55,229 bases of DNA from positions 1-55,229 of the forward strand of contig NZ_JAAXKY010000032.1 in assembly GCF_012911925.1 (NCBI RefSeq), read 5' to 3'. The position numbers and the translations under genes were made by a program. The stretch's first letter is position 1. Every line of letters starts with the position of its first letter. Of this stretch, positions 8,337 to 17,640 are shown in pieces. The notes under the pieces are model-generated. The model searched no databases. It was not told the origin of the DNA and saw only the letters and a list, made by a program, of their open reading frames with translations. The stretch is from Pseudonocardia xinjiangensis. GTDB lineage: Bacteria; Actinomycetota; Actinomycetes; Mycobacteriales; Pseudonocardiaceae.

Positions 8337-9746
8337 ATGGCCGTTACCTCCGACGCGTCCGCCCCGCCCGATCCCGTCGTCGCCGAACTGCTCGCGGCGC
8401 TTCCCGCCGACCGCGTGCTCCTGGATCCCGACGTGATGGCCACCTACCAGCACGACGAGGCGGAGTGGGCGGAGTTCGGGCGGGCCGCCGCGGTGGTCCG
8501 GCCGCGCAGCACGGAGGAGGTCGCCGCGGTGGTGGCCGCGTGCGCCCGGCACGCCCGCCCGCTCGTACCCCGCGGTGCGGGCACGGGCCTGTCCGGTGGC
8601 GCCAACGCTGTGGACGGGTGCGTGGTGCTGTCCACGGAGCGGATGCGCGAGATCGTCGAGATCAACGCGGCGGAGCGGCTCGCGGTGGTGCAGCCGGGGG
8701 TCGTGAACGACGACCTGCGCGCGGCCGTCGCCGAGCACGGCCTGTGGTACCCGCCCGACCCCGCGAGCTCCCTGTGGTCGACGGTCGGCGGCAACGTCGC
8801 CACCAACGCGGGCGGCTTGTGCTGCGTGAAGTACGGGGTGACGCGCGACTACGTGCTCGCGCTGGAGCTCGTCACGGCGGCGGGCGAGGTGGTGCGCGTC
8901 GGACGGCGCACCGCGAAGGGGGTGGCCGGGTACGACCTGGCCGGGCTGATGGTCGGATCCGAGGGCACCCTCGGCGTGATCACCGAGGTCACCGTGAAGC
9001 TGCGGCCGCTGCGCACGAGCCCGCGGCGCACGGTCGTCGGGTTCTTCGACACCCTCGCCGCGGCGGGCGACGCCGTCTCCCGGGTCACCGCGCGCGGCGT
9101 GCAGCCCGCGGCGTTCGAGCTGATCGACCGGGTCTGCCTGCATGCGGTCAACGCGTGGAAGCACGCCGGCCTCCCGGAGACCGCCGCGGCGCTGCTGCTC
9201 GCCCAGACCGACCTCCCCGATCCGGCGGGACAGCAGGAGGCCGAGGCCATCCACGCCGAGTTCGTGGCGGCGGGGGCGAGCGACGCGATGCTGTCCACCG
9301 ACGAGGTGGAGGCCGACGCGCTGTTCGAGGCCCGCAGGCTCGCCTACCCCGCGATGGAGCAGCTCGGTGGGGCGATCCTCACCGAGGACGTCTGCCTCCC
9401 GCGGGGCGAGCTCGCCGAGATGCTCGCCCGCATCGAGCAGATCGCGGCCCGCCACGACACGCCGATCGCCACCGTGGCGCACGCGGGCGACGGCAACCTG
9501 CACCCCATGTTGCTCACCAGGCACGGCGACGAGGCTGGGAAGGCACGGGCGCAGGCGGCGTTCGAGGACATCCTGGACGCCGCGCTGGAGCTCGGTGGCA
9601 CCGTCACCGGTGAGCACGGGGTCGGCCTGCTGAAGCTGTCCGGGATGCGGCGCGAGCTCGGCCCGGAGGTCGTCGCGATGCAGCGGGCGATCAAGGCCGC
9701 CCTCGACCCGCAGGGAATTCTCAATCCGGGCAAGGTGGTCGGGTGA
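8337..9746 (+). CDS. FAD-linked oxidase, GlcD/D-lactate dehydrogenase type
   Basis: 469-aa flavoprotein of the glycolate oxidase subunit D / D-2-hydroxyacid dehydrogenase family, oxidising an alpha-hydroxy acid. The FAD-binding domain shows PRGAGTGLSGGANAVDG and VGSEGTLGVITEV; the C-terminal domain has the metal-binding HAGDGNLHP and TGEHGVGLLK. The start at 8337 gives a normal length. Its stop overlaps the start of the malonyl-CoA synthetase gene (GTGA), so the two are translationally coupled. That coupling suggests an organic-acid pathway, but the exact acid (glycolate, lactate, 2-hydroxyglutarate) cannot be determined. Confidence 0.92.
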   Translation: MAVTSDASAPPDPVVAELLAALPADRVLLDPDVMATYQHDEAEWAEFGRAAAVVRPRSTEEVAAVVAACARHARPLVPRGAGTGLSGGANAVDGCVVLSTERMREIVEINAAERLAVVQPGVVNDDLRAAVAEHGLWYPPDPASSLWSTVGGNVATNAGGLCCVKYGVTRDYVLALELVTAAGEVVRVGRRTAKGVAGYDLAGLMVGSEGTLGVITEVTVKLRPLRTSPRRTVVGFFDTLAAAGDAVSRVTARGVQPAAFELIDRVCLHAVNAWKHAGLPETAAALLLAQTDLPDPAGQQEAEAIHAEFVAAGASDAMLSTDEVEADALFEARRLAYPAMEQLGGAILTEDVCLPRGELAEMLARIEQIAARHDTPIATVAHAGDGNLHPMLLTRHGDEAGKARAQAAFEDILDAALELGGTVTGEHGVGLLKLSGMRRELGPEVVAMQRAIKAALDPQGILNPGKVVG

Positions 9747-11167
9747 CCCGTCTGCTTCCCCACCTTCACGACCCTCAGGACCGTCCCGCGTTGCGCTTCG
9801 GCGCCGGGGACTCGAGCCTCGCGCTGAGCTACCCGGAGCTGGCCGCCGCCGCAGGTGGCCTCGCCGGTTCCCTGGCCGGCCGCGGACGGGTGGCCGTGCA
9901 CGCCACGCCGACCCTGCATACCGCGGTCGGGGTCACCGCGGCGCTGCTGGCCGGCGTCACCGCCGTGCCGCTGAACCCGAAGCTGGGGGAGCGGGAGCTC
10001 GGGCACGTCCTCGCCGACTCGGCGCCCGAGCTCGTGCTGACCGCGCCCGGCGCCCAGCTACCCGGGCCGCTCGCGGCACTTCCCCGGCTCGACGTCGACC
10101 TGGCCGGCTCCGGGGCGGTGCCTGCCGGGGAGCCGCCGGCGAGCGCGCCCGCCCTCGTGATCTACACCTCGGGCACGACCGGTCCGCCCAAGGGAGCGGT
10201 GCTGTCCCGCGGCGCCGTCGCGTACAACCTCGACGCGCTGGCCGACGCGTGGGCGTGGACCGCCGAGGACCTGCTGGTGCACGCGCTGCCGCTGTTCCAC
10301 GTGCACGGCCTGGTGCTCGGGGTGATCGGGCCGCTGCGCCGGGGTGGCAGCCTGCACCACATCGGCACGCTGGATGCGACCACCCTGGCCGGGGCGGGCG
10401 CCACGATGGTCTTCGGGGTGCCGACCCAGTACCACCGGCTGGCCGACCAGCTCGAGACCGACCCGGACGCCGCTGCCGCGGTCGGCCGGGCGCGGCTGCT
10501 GGTGTCCGGCTCGGCGGCGCTCACCGCCGTCGACCACGCCCGGTTGCGCCGCGCCACCGGGCTTGCGGTGCGCGAACGGTACGGGCTCACAGAGACGCTG
10601 ATCCTCACCGCCGCCCGCGCGGAGGACGAGCCGGAGCCGGCCACCGTCGGGCGGCCGCTGCGGGGCACCGAGGTGCGTCTCGCGCCCCTGGCCGGGGAGC
10701 AGGCCGACGGGCTGGGCTCCGTCGAGGTGCGCGGGCCGGGGCTCTTCGACGGCTACCTCAACCGGCCCGACGCCACGGCCGCCGCGCACACGGCGGACGG
10801 CTGGTTCGTCACCGGCGACATCGGGCGCTGGACGGAGAGCGGCGTTCTGGCGCTCGTGGGACGCAGCGCCACCGACCTGATCAAGTCGGGCGGCTACAAG
10901 ATCGGCGCGGGGGAGATCGAGAACGCGCTGCTCGAGCACGCGGGCGTCGCCGAGGCGGCCGTCGTCGGAATGCCCGACGACGACCTGGGCGAGCGGATCG
11001 TGGCGTTCGTCGTGCCGGCCGGGGTGGCGCCTGCCGAGCGGGAGCTGGTCGACCACGTCGCCGCTTTGCTCGCTCCCCACAAAAGGCCCCGGGAGGTACG
11101 GTTCTGCGAGGCGCTGCCCCGTAATGACATGGGCAAGGTGATGAAGGCCCGGCTCCCGCGGGACTGA
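9743..11167 (+). CDS. matB: Malonyl-CoA synthetase (MatB-type acyl-CoA synthetase)
   Basis: 474-aa adenylate-forming enzyme that activates malonate or methylmalonate to the CoA ester using ATP. The phosphate-binding motif YTSGTTGPPKGA, PLFHVHGLVLGVIGPLRRGG, the RYGLTETL box, the hinge GRSATDLIKSGGYKIGAGEI and the catalytic Lys in PRNDMGKVMK are all present. The segment TDLIKSGGYKIGAGEIENAL and the short N-terminus match Streptomyces-type MatB as I remember it. Start GTG 9743 overlaps the previous stop. Supplying extender units for fatty acid or polyketide synthesis is the known role of the family; no polyketide synthase is in the window. Confidence 0.9.
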   Translation: MTRLLPHLHDPQDRPALRFGAGDSSLALSYPELAAAAGGLAGSLAGRGRVAVHATPTLHTAVGVTAALLAGVTAVPLNPKLGERELGHVLADSAPELVLTAPGAQLPGPLAALPRLDVDLAGSGAVPAGEPPASAPALVIYTSGTTGPPKGAVLSRGAVAYNLDALADAWAWTAEDLLVHALPLFHVHGLVLGVIGPLRRGGSLHHIGTLDATTLAGAGATMVFGVPTQYHRLADQLETDPDAAAAVGRARLLVSGSAALTAVDHARLRRATGLAVRERYGLTETLILTAARAEDEPEPATVGRPLRGTEVRLAPLAGEQADGLGSVEVRGPGLFDGYLNRPDATAAAHTADGWFVTGDIGRWTESGVLALVGRSATDLIKSGGYKIGAGEIENALLEHAGVAEAAVVGMPDDDLGERIVAFVVPAGVAPAERELVDHVAALLAPHKRPREVRFCEALPRNDMGKVMKARLPRD

Positions 11168-11253
11168 GGCGCCGGTTGGTGCGGTCGAGTGATCCTGGCC
11201 GCAGACGGCTCTACAGACCGATTGACGAAACGTCACTGGGGGCACCCGATCGA

Positions 11254-12789
11254 ATGACGGACACGACGACGCGCACCTGGAACCGCACCTACCGCGGACC
11301 CGCAGGCACGGGAGCTCCCCGCCTCGCGGCACTGCTCGGCGTCCATCGGGACGAGGCCACGCCGCAGCAGGTGCTCGAGACGGAGCGGTTCGACACCGAC
11401 GACCATCGCCTCAGTGCGGCCGACATCCGGCTCACCCTGCACCGCGGGGGGGAGGAGCAGGACCAGTGGCACCTCGACCTGCCGGACGGTGACGAGGCCG
11501 AGCAGCTGCGTGTCCCGCTGGCACCCGACGCCGGGGCCACCCCCGAGGTGCCGGCCGAGCTTCAGGAGCTGATCCGTGGGGTCGTCCGTGACCGCGCGGT
11601 CCGGCCCGCCGGCCGGATCCGTCGCGTACGCACGGAGACCCGTCTGCACGGCGACGCCGACCGGCTGCTCGCCGTGGTCGTGCACGACGACGTCACGCTC
11701 GCCACCCTGGGCCGGGCCACCGAGGTCGAGGCCTGGACCGAGGTGGAGCTGCACCGGGCGGAGGCCGACAACGCGCTCATCACCGAGCTCGAGAACCGGT
11801 TCGCCGAGAGCGGGCTCCGCCCCGCCGCACCTGCTGCCGAGGAGGAGCTCGAACGCCTGCTCCGTCCGGCACCCAAGGTCCGCAAGCGGCGCAGTGGGCC
11901 GCGCGGCTCGGCCGGAGCGGTGTTGCTGGACTACCTCGCCGCCCAGGCCGACCGGCTGGCCGCCGAGGAGCTCCGGGTGCGCCGCGGCGGCCCCGACTCC
12001 GTCCACCAGCTGCGCGTCGCGTCCCGCCGCATGCGCAGCGCACTGCAGGCCTACCGCCCGCTGCTCGACCGCAGGCGCACCGACCCGATCGTCGACGGCC
12101 TCCGGGAGCTGGGCCAGGAGCTCGCCCCGGCCCGGGACGCCGAGGTGCTGCACGAGCGGATCTCCGACGGGCTCGCCGGGCTCCCGCCCGAGCTGCTGCT
12201 CGGGCCGGCGCAGGCGCAGATGACCAGGCACTTCGCCCGCGTCGAGGCCGAGGCCACGGCCGCGGTGCTCACCGCACTGGACGGCGAGCGCTACGCCACG
12301 CTGCGCACGGCGATCGACGCGCTGCTGGAGCGGCCTCTGCTGACGAAGCGTGCCGCCCGGCCCGCCCGCAAGGAGCTGCCCGCGCTGGTGGCGCGCACCG
12401 CCAAACGGCTGGAGGACGCGGTCGGCATCGCCACCGACCCCGCGGCGCCTGCCGACCACCGCGACACCGCGGTGCACACCGCCCGCAAGGCGGGCAAGCG
12501 GCTCCGGTACGCCACGGAGGTGGCCGAGTCGGTGGCCGGGAAGGACGCCAAGCGGTTCGCGAAGTCGCTGAAGGGCTTCCAGTCGGCGCTCGGTGAGCAC
12601 CAGGACACCGTGGTCGCCCGCGAGGCACTGCGTGAGCTGGGCTCCCTGGCCCACCCGGCCGGGGAGAACGGCTTCAGCTTCGGACTGCTCTACGGGCGCG
12701 ACGCCGCCCGCGCCGAGCAGATCGAGCGCGAGCTCCCGGAGCTGTGGGCGACGGCCTGGTCGCGCCGCAACCGCCGCTGGCTCCGCTGA
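11254..12789 (+). CDS. CHAD domain protein with degenerate N-terminal CYTH-like region
   Basis: 511-aa protein. The C-terminal half (about residues 220-505) is a CHAD domain of paired helices with conserved basic/His motifs VHQLRVASRRMRSAL and VHTARKAGKRLRYATE, known to bind polyphosphate and often associated with polyphosphate granules. The N-terminal 200 residues resemble a CYTH triphosphatase-like barrel, but I do not see a clean ExExK motif, so this part is probably non-catalytic. I chose ATG 11254; an upstream in-frame GTG would add unconserved residues. The gene is monocistronic and followed by a repeat array. Confidence 0.85.
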   Translation: MTDTTTRTWNRTYRGPAGTGAPRLAALLGVHRDEATPQQVLETERFDTDDHRLSAADIRLTLHRGGEEQDQWHLDLPDGDEAEQLRVPLAPDAGATPEVPAELQELIRGVVRDRAVRPAGRIRRVRTETRLHGDADRLLAVVVHDDVTLATLGRATEVEAWTEVELHRAEADNALITELENRFAESGLRPAAPAAEEELERLLRPAPKVRKRRSGPRGSAGAVLLDYLAAQADRLAAEELRVRRGGPDSVHQLRVASRRMRSALQAYRPLLDRRRTDPIVDGLRELGQELAPARDAEVLHERISDGLAGLPPELLLGPAQAQMTRHFARVEAEATAAVLTALDGERYATLRTAIDALLERPLLTKRAARPARKELPALVARTAKRLEDAVGIATDPAAPADHRDTAVHTARKAGKRLRYATEVAESVAGKDAKRFAKSLKGFQSALGEHQDTVVAREALRELGSLAHPAGENGFSFGLLYGRDAARAEQIERELPELWATAWSRRNRRWLR

Positions 12790-12812
12790 CGTCCCACCCG
12801 CCTTCACCGGAC

Positions 12813-13053
12813 GGGCGACTCGCGCGCGCGGAACGGGCGACTCGCGCGCCTGGAACGGGCGACTCGCGCGTCCAGAACGGGCGACTCGCGCGTCCGGAAC
12901 GGGCGACTCGCGCGTCCGGAACGGGCGACTCGCGGGCTGGCCGTTCCGGTGCTCCGCGAGTCGCCCCTTCTCACCCCGCGAGTCGCCCCGTTTCCGTCCG
13001 CGAGTCGCCCCTTCCGTTCCGCGAGTCGCCCTGAATCCGGGCACGAGTTGCCC
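12813..13053. repeat. 22-bp-period inverted repeat array (copy B, largest)
   Basis: Six forward cores GGGCGACTCGCG start at 12813, 12835, 12857, 12879, 12901 and 12923, exactly 22 bp apart. Reverse cores CGCGAGTCGCCC start at 12955, 12977, 12999 and 13020, with a degenerate one at 13042. Spacers are mostly C-G-N-C-C-R-G-A-A-C on the forward side. The array occupies the gap between the CHAD and PHP genes and can fold into a long imperfect hairpin. Confidence 0.93.
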
Positions 13054-13108
13054 CGGGATCCGTGAGTGACGGGGGACGGGGGGTCGCCGTCGTGCGACCA
13101 TCGCCGCT

Positions 13109-14131
13109 GTGAGCGAACCCCGGGACGCCGTGGCCGACCTGCGACGGATCGCCTTTCTGCTCGAGCGCGCACACGAGTCCACCTACCGCGTGCGGGCGTT
13201 CCGCACCGCGGCGGCGGTGCTGGGTGGGCGGGACGCCGACGAGATCGCCGGCCTCGTCCGGTCCGGCGAGCTGGTGCGGCTCAAGGGCGTGGGTGAGGTA
13301 ACCGCCCGCTGCGTCACGGAGTCGGTGGCCGGGGAGGAGCCGGTGTACCTGCGGAGGCTGGAGGCGACGGAGGGCACGCCGCTCGACGAGGCCGCCGCGG
13401 CGCTGCGGTCGGCCATCCGCGGCGACTGCCACAGCCACACCGACGCCTCCGACGGCGGCTCCCCGCTGCGGGAGATGGTGCTGACGGCGCAGGAGCTGGG
13501 CCACGACTACCTGGTGATCACCGATCACTCGCCCCGGCTCACCGTGGCCAACGGGTTGTCGGCCGAGCGCCTGCGCGCCCAGCTCGCCCAGGTCGCGGAG
13601 CTCAACGTCGAGCTCGGCGACGGGTTCCGCGTGCTCACGGGGATCGAGGTCGACATCAACGAGGACGGCTCGCTCGACCAGGACGAGGACCTGCTGGCCG
13701 AGCTGGATGTCGTCGTCGCGTCGGTGCACTCGAAGCTGCGGATGCCCCGGATCGAGATGACCGAGCGGATGCTCACGGCGGTCGCGAACCCGCTGGTCGA
13801 CGTGCTCGGGCACTGCACGGGCCGGATGGTCACGGGCGGCCGCAAGCGGCCGGAGTCGGAGTTCGACGCAGGCGAGGTGTTCGCCGCCTGCGCGGAGTAC
13901 GGCGTCGCGGTGGAGGTGAACTCGCGCCCCGAGCGGCTCGACCCGCCGAAGCGGCTGCTGCGGCTGGCCGTCGAGGCGGGCTGCTCGTTCACCATCGACA
14001 CCGACGCCCACGCGCCGGGGCAGCTCGACTGGCTGGGCAACGGGTGCGAGCGCGCGGCCGCCTGCGGGGTGCCGCCGGACCGGGTGCTGAACACCTGGAC
14101 CGCCCAGCGGCTGCTGGAGCGCACCCGCTGA
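13109..14131 (+). CDS. PHP-domain phosphoesterase with helix-hairpin-helix N-terminus
   Basis: 340-aa protein resembling the C-terminal part of bacterial family X DNA polymerases without the polymerase domain. Residues about 1-100 contain a helical segment and a helix-hairpin-helix (LKGVGEVTARCV). The PHP metal-dependent phosphoesterase domain follows with GDCHSHTDASDGG, ITDHSPR, GIEVDI, ASVHSKL, VLGHCTGR and the terminal TDAHA metal ligands, so the active site looks complete. Start is GTG 13109, directly after repeat array B. It probably acts on DNA ends or phosphate monoesters during repair, but that is family knowledge rather than proven here. Confidence 0.9.
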   Translation: MSEPRDAVADLRRIAFLLERAHESTYRVRAFRTAAAVLGGRDADEIAGLVRSGELVRLKGVGEVTARCVTESVAGEEPVYLRRLEATEGTPLDEAAAALRSAIRGDCHSHTDASDGGSPLREMVLTAQELGHDYLVITDHSPRLTVANGLSAERLRAQLAQVAELNVELGDGFRVLTGIEVDINEDGSLDQDEDLLAELDVVVASVHSKLRMPRIEMTERMLTAVANPLVDVLGHCTGRMVTGGRKRPESEFDAGEVFAACAEYGVAVEVNSRPERLDPPKRLLRLAVEAGCSFTIDTDAHAPGQLDWLGNGCERAAACGVPPDRVLNTWTAQRLLERTR

Positions 14132-14475
14132 TCCGGCCACCCGGCAGCGGATCCCGCCCTCCGGTGTGACGTAAATCCGACCCGACCGAGTGGTCGCCCT
14201 GTGCACCGGGACGACTACCGGGGAGGATGATCGTCTACATCATCAGGGGAGGGGTGGCAGGCCGCCACCGGCGACCGATAGGTTTTCCGCCCCGGTCCGG
14301 TGACCCTGATGGCGAATGTGGACGACGTCGGAGAGGCTGGCACGGGACAGCACGACCACCCACCCGGAGCGCGCGCTCCGGGTCGGCAACCCCGGGTAGG
14401 GCCGGGGACCACGAGCCGTGGGCGGCGGGGGGCGAAAGGATCTGGGGCCGTCACCCGCCGCCCACGTACCACGAG
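14132..14475. terminator. Convergent intergenic region with a palindromic hairpin
   Basis: This 344-bp gap separates the converging PHP and PfkB genes. I see no coding sequence. At 14362-14383 there is a perfect 22-bp palindrome whose core is CCCGGAGCGCGCGCTCCGGG. It can act as a bidirectional terminator, although no U-run follows, which is usual in actinobacteria. Confidence 0.5.
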
Positions 14476-15489
14476 TCACACCTGCCGGGCGAGCAGATCG
14501 TCGGCGGAGGGCGGGTCGGCGCCGCGGCGGGAACAGGTGATCGCCGCGGCGGTGACGGCCTCGTCGAGCAGGGTGTCGAGCGTGTCGGCGGCCATCGCCC
14601 GGAGCTCGGCGCGCGCCGGGGCGCCGAGCAGCCCGCGTCGGTGCAGCCCCGCGAGCAGGGCTGCGGAGAACGTGTCGCCCGCCCCCACCGTGTCGATGAC
14701 GTCGACCGTGACGCCCGGGCGTCGCGACCGCACGCCGGACGCGGTGCCGGCGAGCGCACCCCCGGCGCCGAGGGTGACGGTGACGAGGGCGGGTCCGCGG
14801 CCGAGCCAGTCCTCCAGCACGGCCTCCGGAGTCGAACCGGGCACGAGCCACTCGAGATCCTCTGAGCTGACCTTGACCACGTCGGCCACGGCGAGCAGCT
14901 CGTGGGCGCCGGCGAGCACGTCGCCGGGATCACCCATGAGCAGCGGACGGCAGTTCGGGTCGTAGCTGATCGTGGCGGTGGCCGCGGAGCGGGTGAGCAG
15001 CTCGCGCAGGACGCGGGCGCCGGGCGGGGTGGTGAGGGCGAGCGACCCGGAGTGCAGCGCGACGACGGGCCCGTCGAGGGCGCCGGCGAGCTCGTCGGGC
15101 GTCCACTGCCAGTCGGCCGTGCCCGCGATGCGGAAGTCGTAGCTCGGCACGCCGTCGGCGTCGACGGCGACCATCGCGAGCGACGTCTGCTCCTGCGCGC
15201 GCACCGCGTGGTCGAGCTCCACCCCGTTGGCGGTGAGGTGCTCGCGGACGCGGCGGCCGAGCATGTCGTCGGCGATGCGGGCCAGCAGCCGGGACGGCAC
15301 GCCCAGCCGGGACAGGGCCACGGCGACGTTGGCGGGGCTCCCGCCCGGCGCAGGCTCGAAGTAGTCGCCGACGGGCGCCGGGACGAGGTCGACGAGCGCC
15401 TCACCTGCCACGGCGACGATGCCGGACTCGCTGGGTGGACTGATGACGGCTCCCCTCGTCGGGGCGGACCCGTGCCCGCCGCCGATCAT
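14476..15489 (-). CDS. PfkB-family carbohydrate kinase (fructokinase-like)
   Basis: 337-aa ribokinase-family sugar kinase. Signature 1 is seen as GGSPANVAVALSRLG near residue 50, and signature 2 as DTVGAGDTFSAALLAGL near residue 265, containing the catalytic Asp and anion hole. The fold is complete. I use ATG 15489, since upstream extension runs into the LacI gene; roughly 20 residues precede the first conserved strand, so the true start could be slightly internal. It lies downstream of the LacI repressor in the same direction with a 49-bp gap and may be co-transcribed. A ketohexose or deacetylated sugar is a plausible substrate. Confidence 0.9.
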   Translation of the reverse strand: MIGGGHGSAPTRGAVISPPSESGIVAVAGEALVDLVPAPVGDYFEPAPGGSPANVAVALSRLGVPSRLLARIADDMLGRRVREHLTANGVELDHAVRAQEQTSLAMVAVDADGVPSYDFRIAGTADWQWTPDELAGALDGPVVALHSGSLALTTPPGARVLRELLTRSAATATISYDPNCRPLLMGDPGDVLAGAHELLAVADVVKVSSEDLEWLVPGSTPEAVLEDWLGRGPALVTVTLGAGGALAGTASGVRSRRPGVTVDVIDTVGAGDTFSAALLAGLHRRGLLGAPARAELRAMAADTLDTLLDEAVTAAAITCSRRGADPPSADDLLARQV

Positions 15490-15538
15490 GCTGACGGGTG
15501 GACGACGCTTCGCGCCACTGCGCTGCCCAGCCCGGTGA

Positions 15539-16570
15539 TCAGCCCGGTGGTGCCGGGGCGGTGGAGGCGCGCACCACGAGCTCGGGGCGCAGCCGCTCGG
15601 ACTCCGCCTGCTCACCCCGCAGCAGCCGGGTCAGCAGATCGACCCCTCGACGGCCCACCTCGCGCATGGGGGAACGCACGGTGGTCAACGGCACCGGCAG
15701 CTCGGCCGCCAGCGGGGTGTCGTTGAAGCCGGCCACGGAGATGTCCGTGCCCGCCCGCAGGCCGCGGTCGCGCAGGGCGCCGAGCACGCCGATCGCGGCG
15801 AAGTCGTTCACCGCGAAGATCGCACTCGGCGGCGGACCGCAGGCCAGCAGCTGTTCGGCCGCCGCGCGGCCGCCCGGCGCGTCGAACCCGGACGCGACGA
15901 CCCGCGGGGCGGGGATCTCGATGCCGGCCGAGGCGTAGGCCGCGACGAAGCCGGCGGTGCGGTCGATCCCGGTACTCGCGTACGGCTCACCGGCGACGAC
16001 GGCGACGTCCCGGTGCCCGAGCGCGAGCAGGTGCTCACCGACCATGCGGCCGCCGAGATGGTCGTCGCACGTCACCGACGGCAGGTCACCGGCGCGGCGG
16101 CTCACGAGGACGAAGGGCACGCCCCGTGCGGTGACCTCGGCGAGGAACCGCGCGTCGGCGTAGGCGTCCCCGAAGATCATCCCGTCCACGCGGCGGGCGA
16201 GCACCATCTCGGTGCGGCTGCGCTGGATCCCCGGATCGTCGTGGGTGTTGGTGACGAACGTGGACAGCCCGTGGCCGGCCGCGGCCTCCTCGATGCCCTC
16301 GTAGATCAGCGCGAGAACGATGTCGCTCAACCGCGGGACGAGTACGCCGATCAGGTTGCTGCGCCTGGTCCGCAGGCCCGTGGCGTGGGGGTTGGGCCGG
16401 TAGCCGAGCTCGTCGGCCAGCCGGCGAATCCGTTCGACGGTGGCCGGACCGGCCGCTCGTCCGCTTTCCCCGGACGTACCGTGCAGAACTCTCGAAACGG
16501 TCGATACATGTAATTCGAGTTGATCGGCGATCATCCGCAGCGTGATCGGGAATGATCTGTTCGCGCTCAC
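15539..16570 (-). CDS. LacI-family transcriptional repressor
   Basis: About 343 aa. The N-terminal HTH shows MIADQLELHVSTVSRVLHG, followed by the hinge ELGYRPNPHATGLRTRRS and a periplasmic-binding-protein-like sugar domain ending with DTPLAAELPVPLTTVRSPM. The start is uncertain: GTG 16570 or GTG 16579, both near an AGGGAAGG sequence; family members usually begin only a few residues before the HTH. It is divergent from the deacetylase operon, and a near-perfect 16-bp palindrome lies between them at 16653-16668. It most likely represses that operon until a sugar or sugar-derived ligand binds. Confidence 0.92.
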   Translation of the reverse strand: MSANRSFPITLRMIADQLELHVSTVSRVLHGTSGESGRAAGPATVERIRRLADELGYRPNPHATGLRTRRSNLIGVLVPRLSDIVLALIYEGIEEAAAGHGLSTFVTNTHDDPGIQRSRTEMVLARRVDGMIFGDAYADARFLAEVTARGVPFVLVSRRAGDLPSVTCDDHLGGRMVGEHLLALGHRDVAVVAGEPYASTGIDRTAGFVAAYASAGIEIPAPRVVASGFDAPGGRAAAEQLLACGPPPSAIFAVNDFAAIGVLGALRDRGLRAGTDISVAGFNDTPLAAELPVPLTTVRSPMREVGRRGVDLLTRLLRGEQAESERLRPELVVRASTAPAPPG

Positions 16571-16622
16571 CGATTGCACTGCCTTCCCTACCGCCGGTTT
16601 TCGCGACCGTAACAACGGATCA

Positions 16623-16668
16623 TTGACATCCGCCGCCCGGGGCTGGAATGTTACCCGAACGTTTGGGT
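16623..16668 (+). promoter_or_regulatory. Promoter and LacI operator before the deacetylase operon
   Basis: A TTGACA at 16623-16628 is followed after 18 bases by a weak -10-like AATGTT (16647-16652). Immediately downstream, ACCCGAACGTTTGGGT (16653-16668) is a 16-bp palindrome with a single mismatched pair and the central CG typical of LacI operators. Repressor bound there would sit on the start of transcription. The operator is convincing, the -10 less so. Confidence 0.65.
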
Positions 16669-16716
16669 TGCGAACGGCTGTGCCGCCGTCCCCAGTAAAG
16701 CCGGAAGGACCGATAG

Positions 16717-17595
16717 ATGCCCAAGGAAATCTTCGTCGCATTCGGGGTCGATGTCGACGCCGTGGCCGGGTGGCTCGGCTCCTACGGCGGGGAGGACTCG
16801 CCGTGCGACATCTCGCGCGGCATGTTCGCGGGCGAGGTGGGGGTGCCGCGGCTGCTGAAGCTGTTCGAGCGCAAGAACCTGCGCACCACCTTCTTCGTGC
16901 CCGGGCACTCGCTAGAGACGTTCCCCGACCAGACCAGGATGATCGTCGACGCCGGGCACGAGGTGGGGGCGCACGGCTACTCGCACGAGAACCCGATCGC
17001 CATGACGCGCGACCAGGAGAGCGCGATCCTGGACCGCAGCATCGAGCTCATCGAGAAGCTCGCCGGCAACCGGCCCACCGGCTACGTGGCGCCGTGGTGG
17101 GAGTTCTCCCCGGTCACCAACGAGCTGCTGCTCGAGCGGGGCGTCAAGTACGACCACTCGCTGATGCACAACGACTTCTCCCCGTACTACGTGCGGGTCG
17201 GCGACAGCTGGACGAAGATCGACTACTCGCGGCCGGCCGAGGAGTGGATGAAGCCACTGGTGCGCGGCGAGGAGACCGGCCTCGTCGAGATCCCCGCCAA
17301 CTGGTACCTCGACGACCTGCCTCCGATGATGTTCGTCAAGGCGAGCGCCAACAGTCACGGGTTCGTCAACCCGCGCCAGCTCGAGGAGATCTGGCGTGAC
17401 CAGTTCGACTGGGTCTACCGGGAGATGGACTACGCCACGTTCACGATCACCATCCACCCGGATGTCTCCGGGCGCCCGCAGACGCTGCTGATGTTGGAAC
17501 GGCTGATCGAGCACATCAATGGACACGACGGCGTGCGCTGGGTCACGTTCGACGAGATCGCTGATGACTTCCTGAATCGTTTCCCGCGGTCCTGA
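16717..17595 (+). CDS. Cytosolic polysaccharide deacetylase-family protein (HP0310-like)
   Basis: 292-aa NodB-homology protein without a signal peptide or membrane anchor. Visible motifs are GVDVDAV (first metal/catalytic Asp region), AHGYSHENP (metal-binding histidines), [10 protein letters not shown], and [12 protein letters not shown] with the catalytic His. From memory it closely resembles Helicobacter pylori HP0310 (PgdA-like) and the wider PuuE/allantoinase-like branch, rather than secreted chitin deacetylases. A GGAAGGA site precedes ATG 16717. It is the first gene of a LacI-controlled operon with a carrier and two dehydrogenases, which suggests that it hydrolyses a small imported amide or N-acetylated compound rather than a wall polymer. 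Confidence 0.9.
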   Translation: MPKEIFVAFGVDVDAVAGWLGSYGGEDSPCDISRGMFAGEVGVPRLLKLFERKNLRTTFFVPGHSLETFPDQTRMIVDAGHEVGAHGYSHENPIAMTRDQESAILDRSIELIEKLAGNRPTGYVAPWWEFSPVTNELLLERGVKYDHSLMHNDFSPYYVRVGDSWTKIDYSRPAEEWMKPLVRGEETGLVEIPANWYLDDLPPMMFVKASANSHGFVNPRQLEEIWRDQFDWVYREMDYATFTITIHPDVSGRPQTLLMLERLIEHINGHDGVRWVTFDEIADDFLNRFPRS

Positions 17596-17640
17596 GAGTC
17601 CGTTTCCCCCGTTTTCAACCATTCTGAAGAGGGCACCGCC

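Noticed and set aside
12813..13053. CRISPR array
   Set aside because: The repeat core is only 12 bp, spacers are 10 bp and themselves similar, units occur in both orientations, and there are no cas genes.
14220..14475. Riboswitch or structured RNA before the PfkB gene
   Set aside because: The region is downstream, not upstream, of that gene, and only a simple palindrome is evident.
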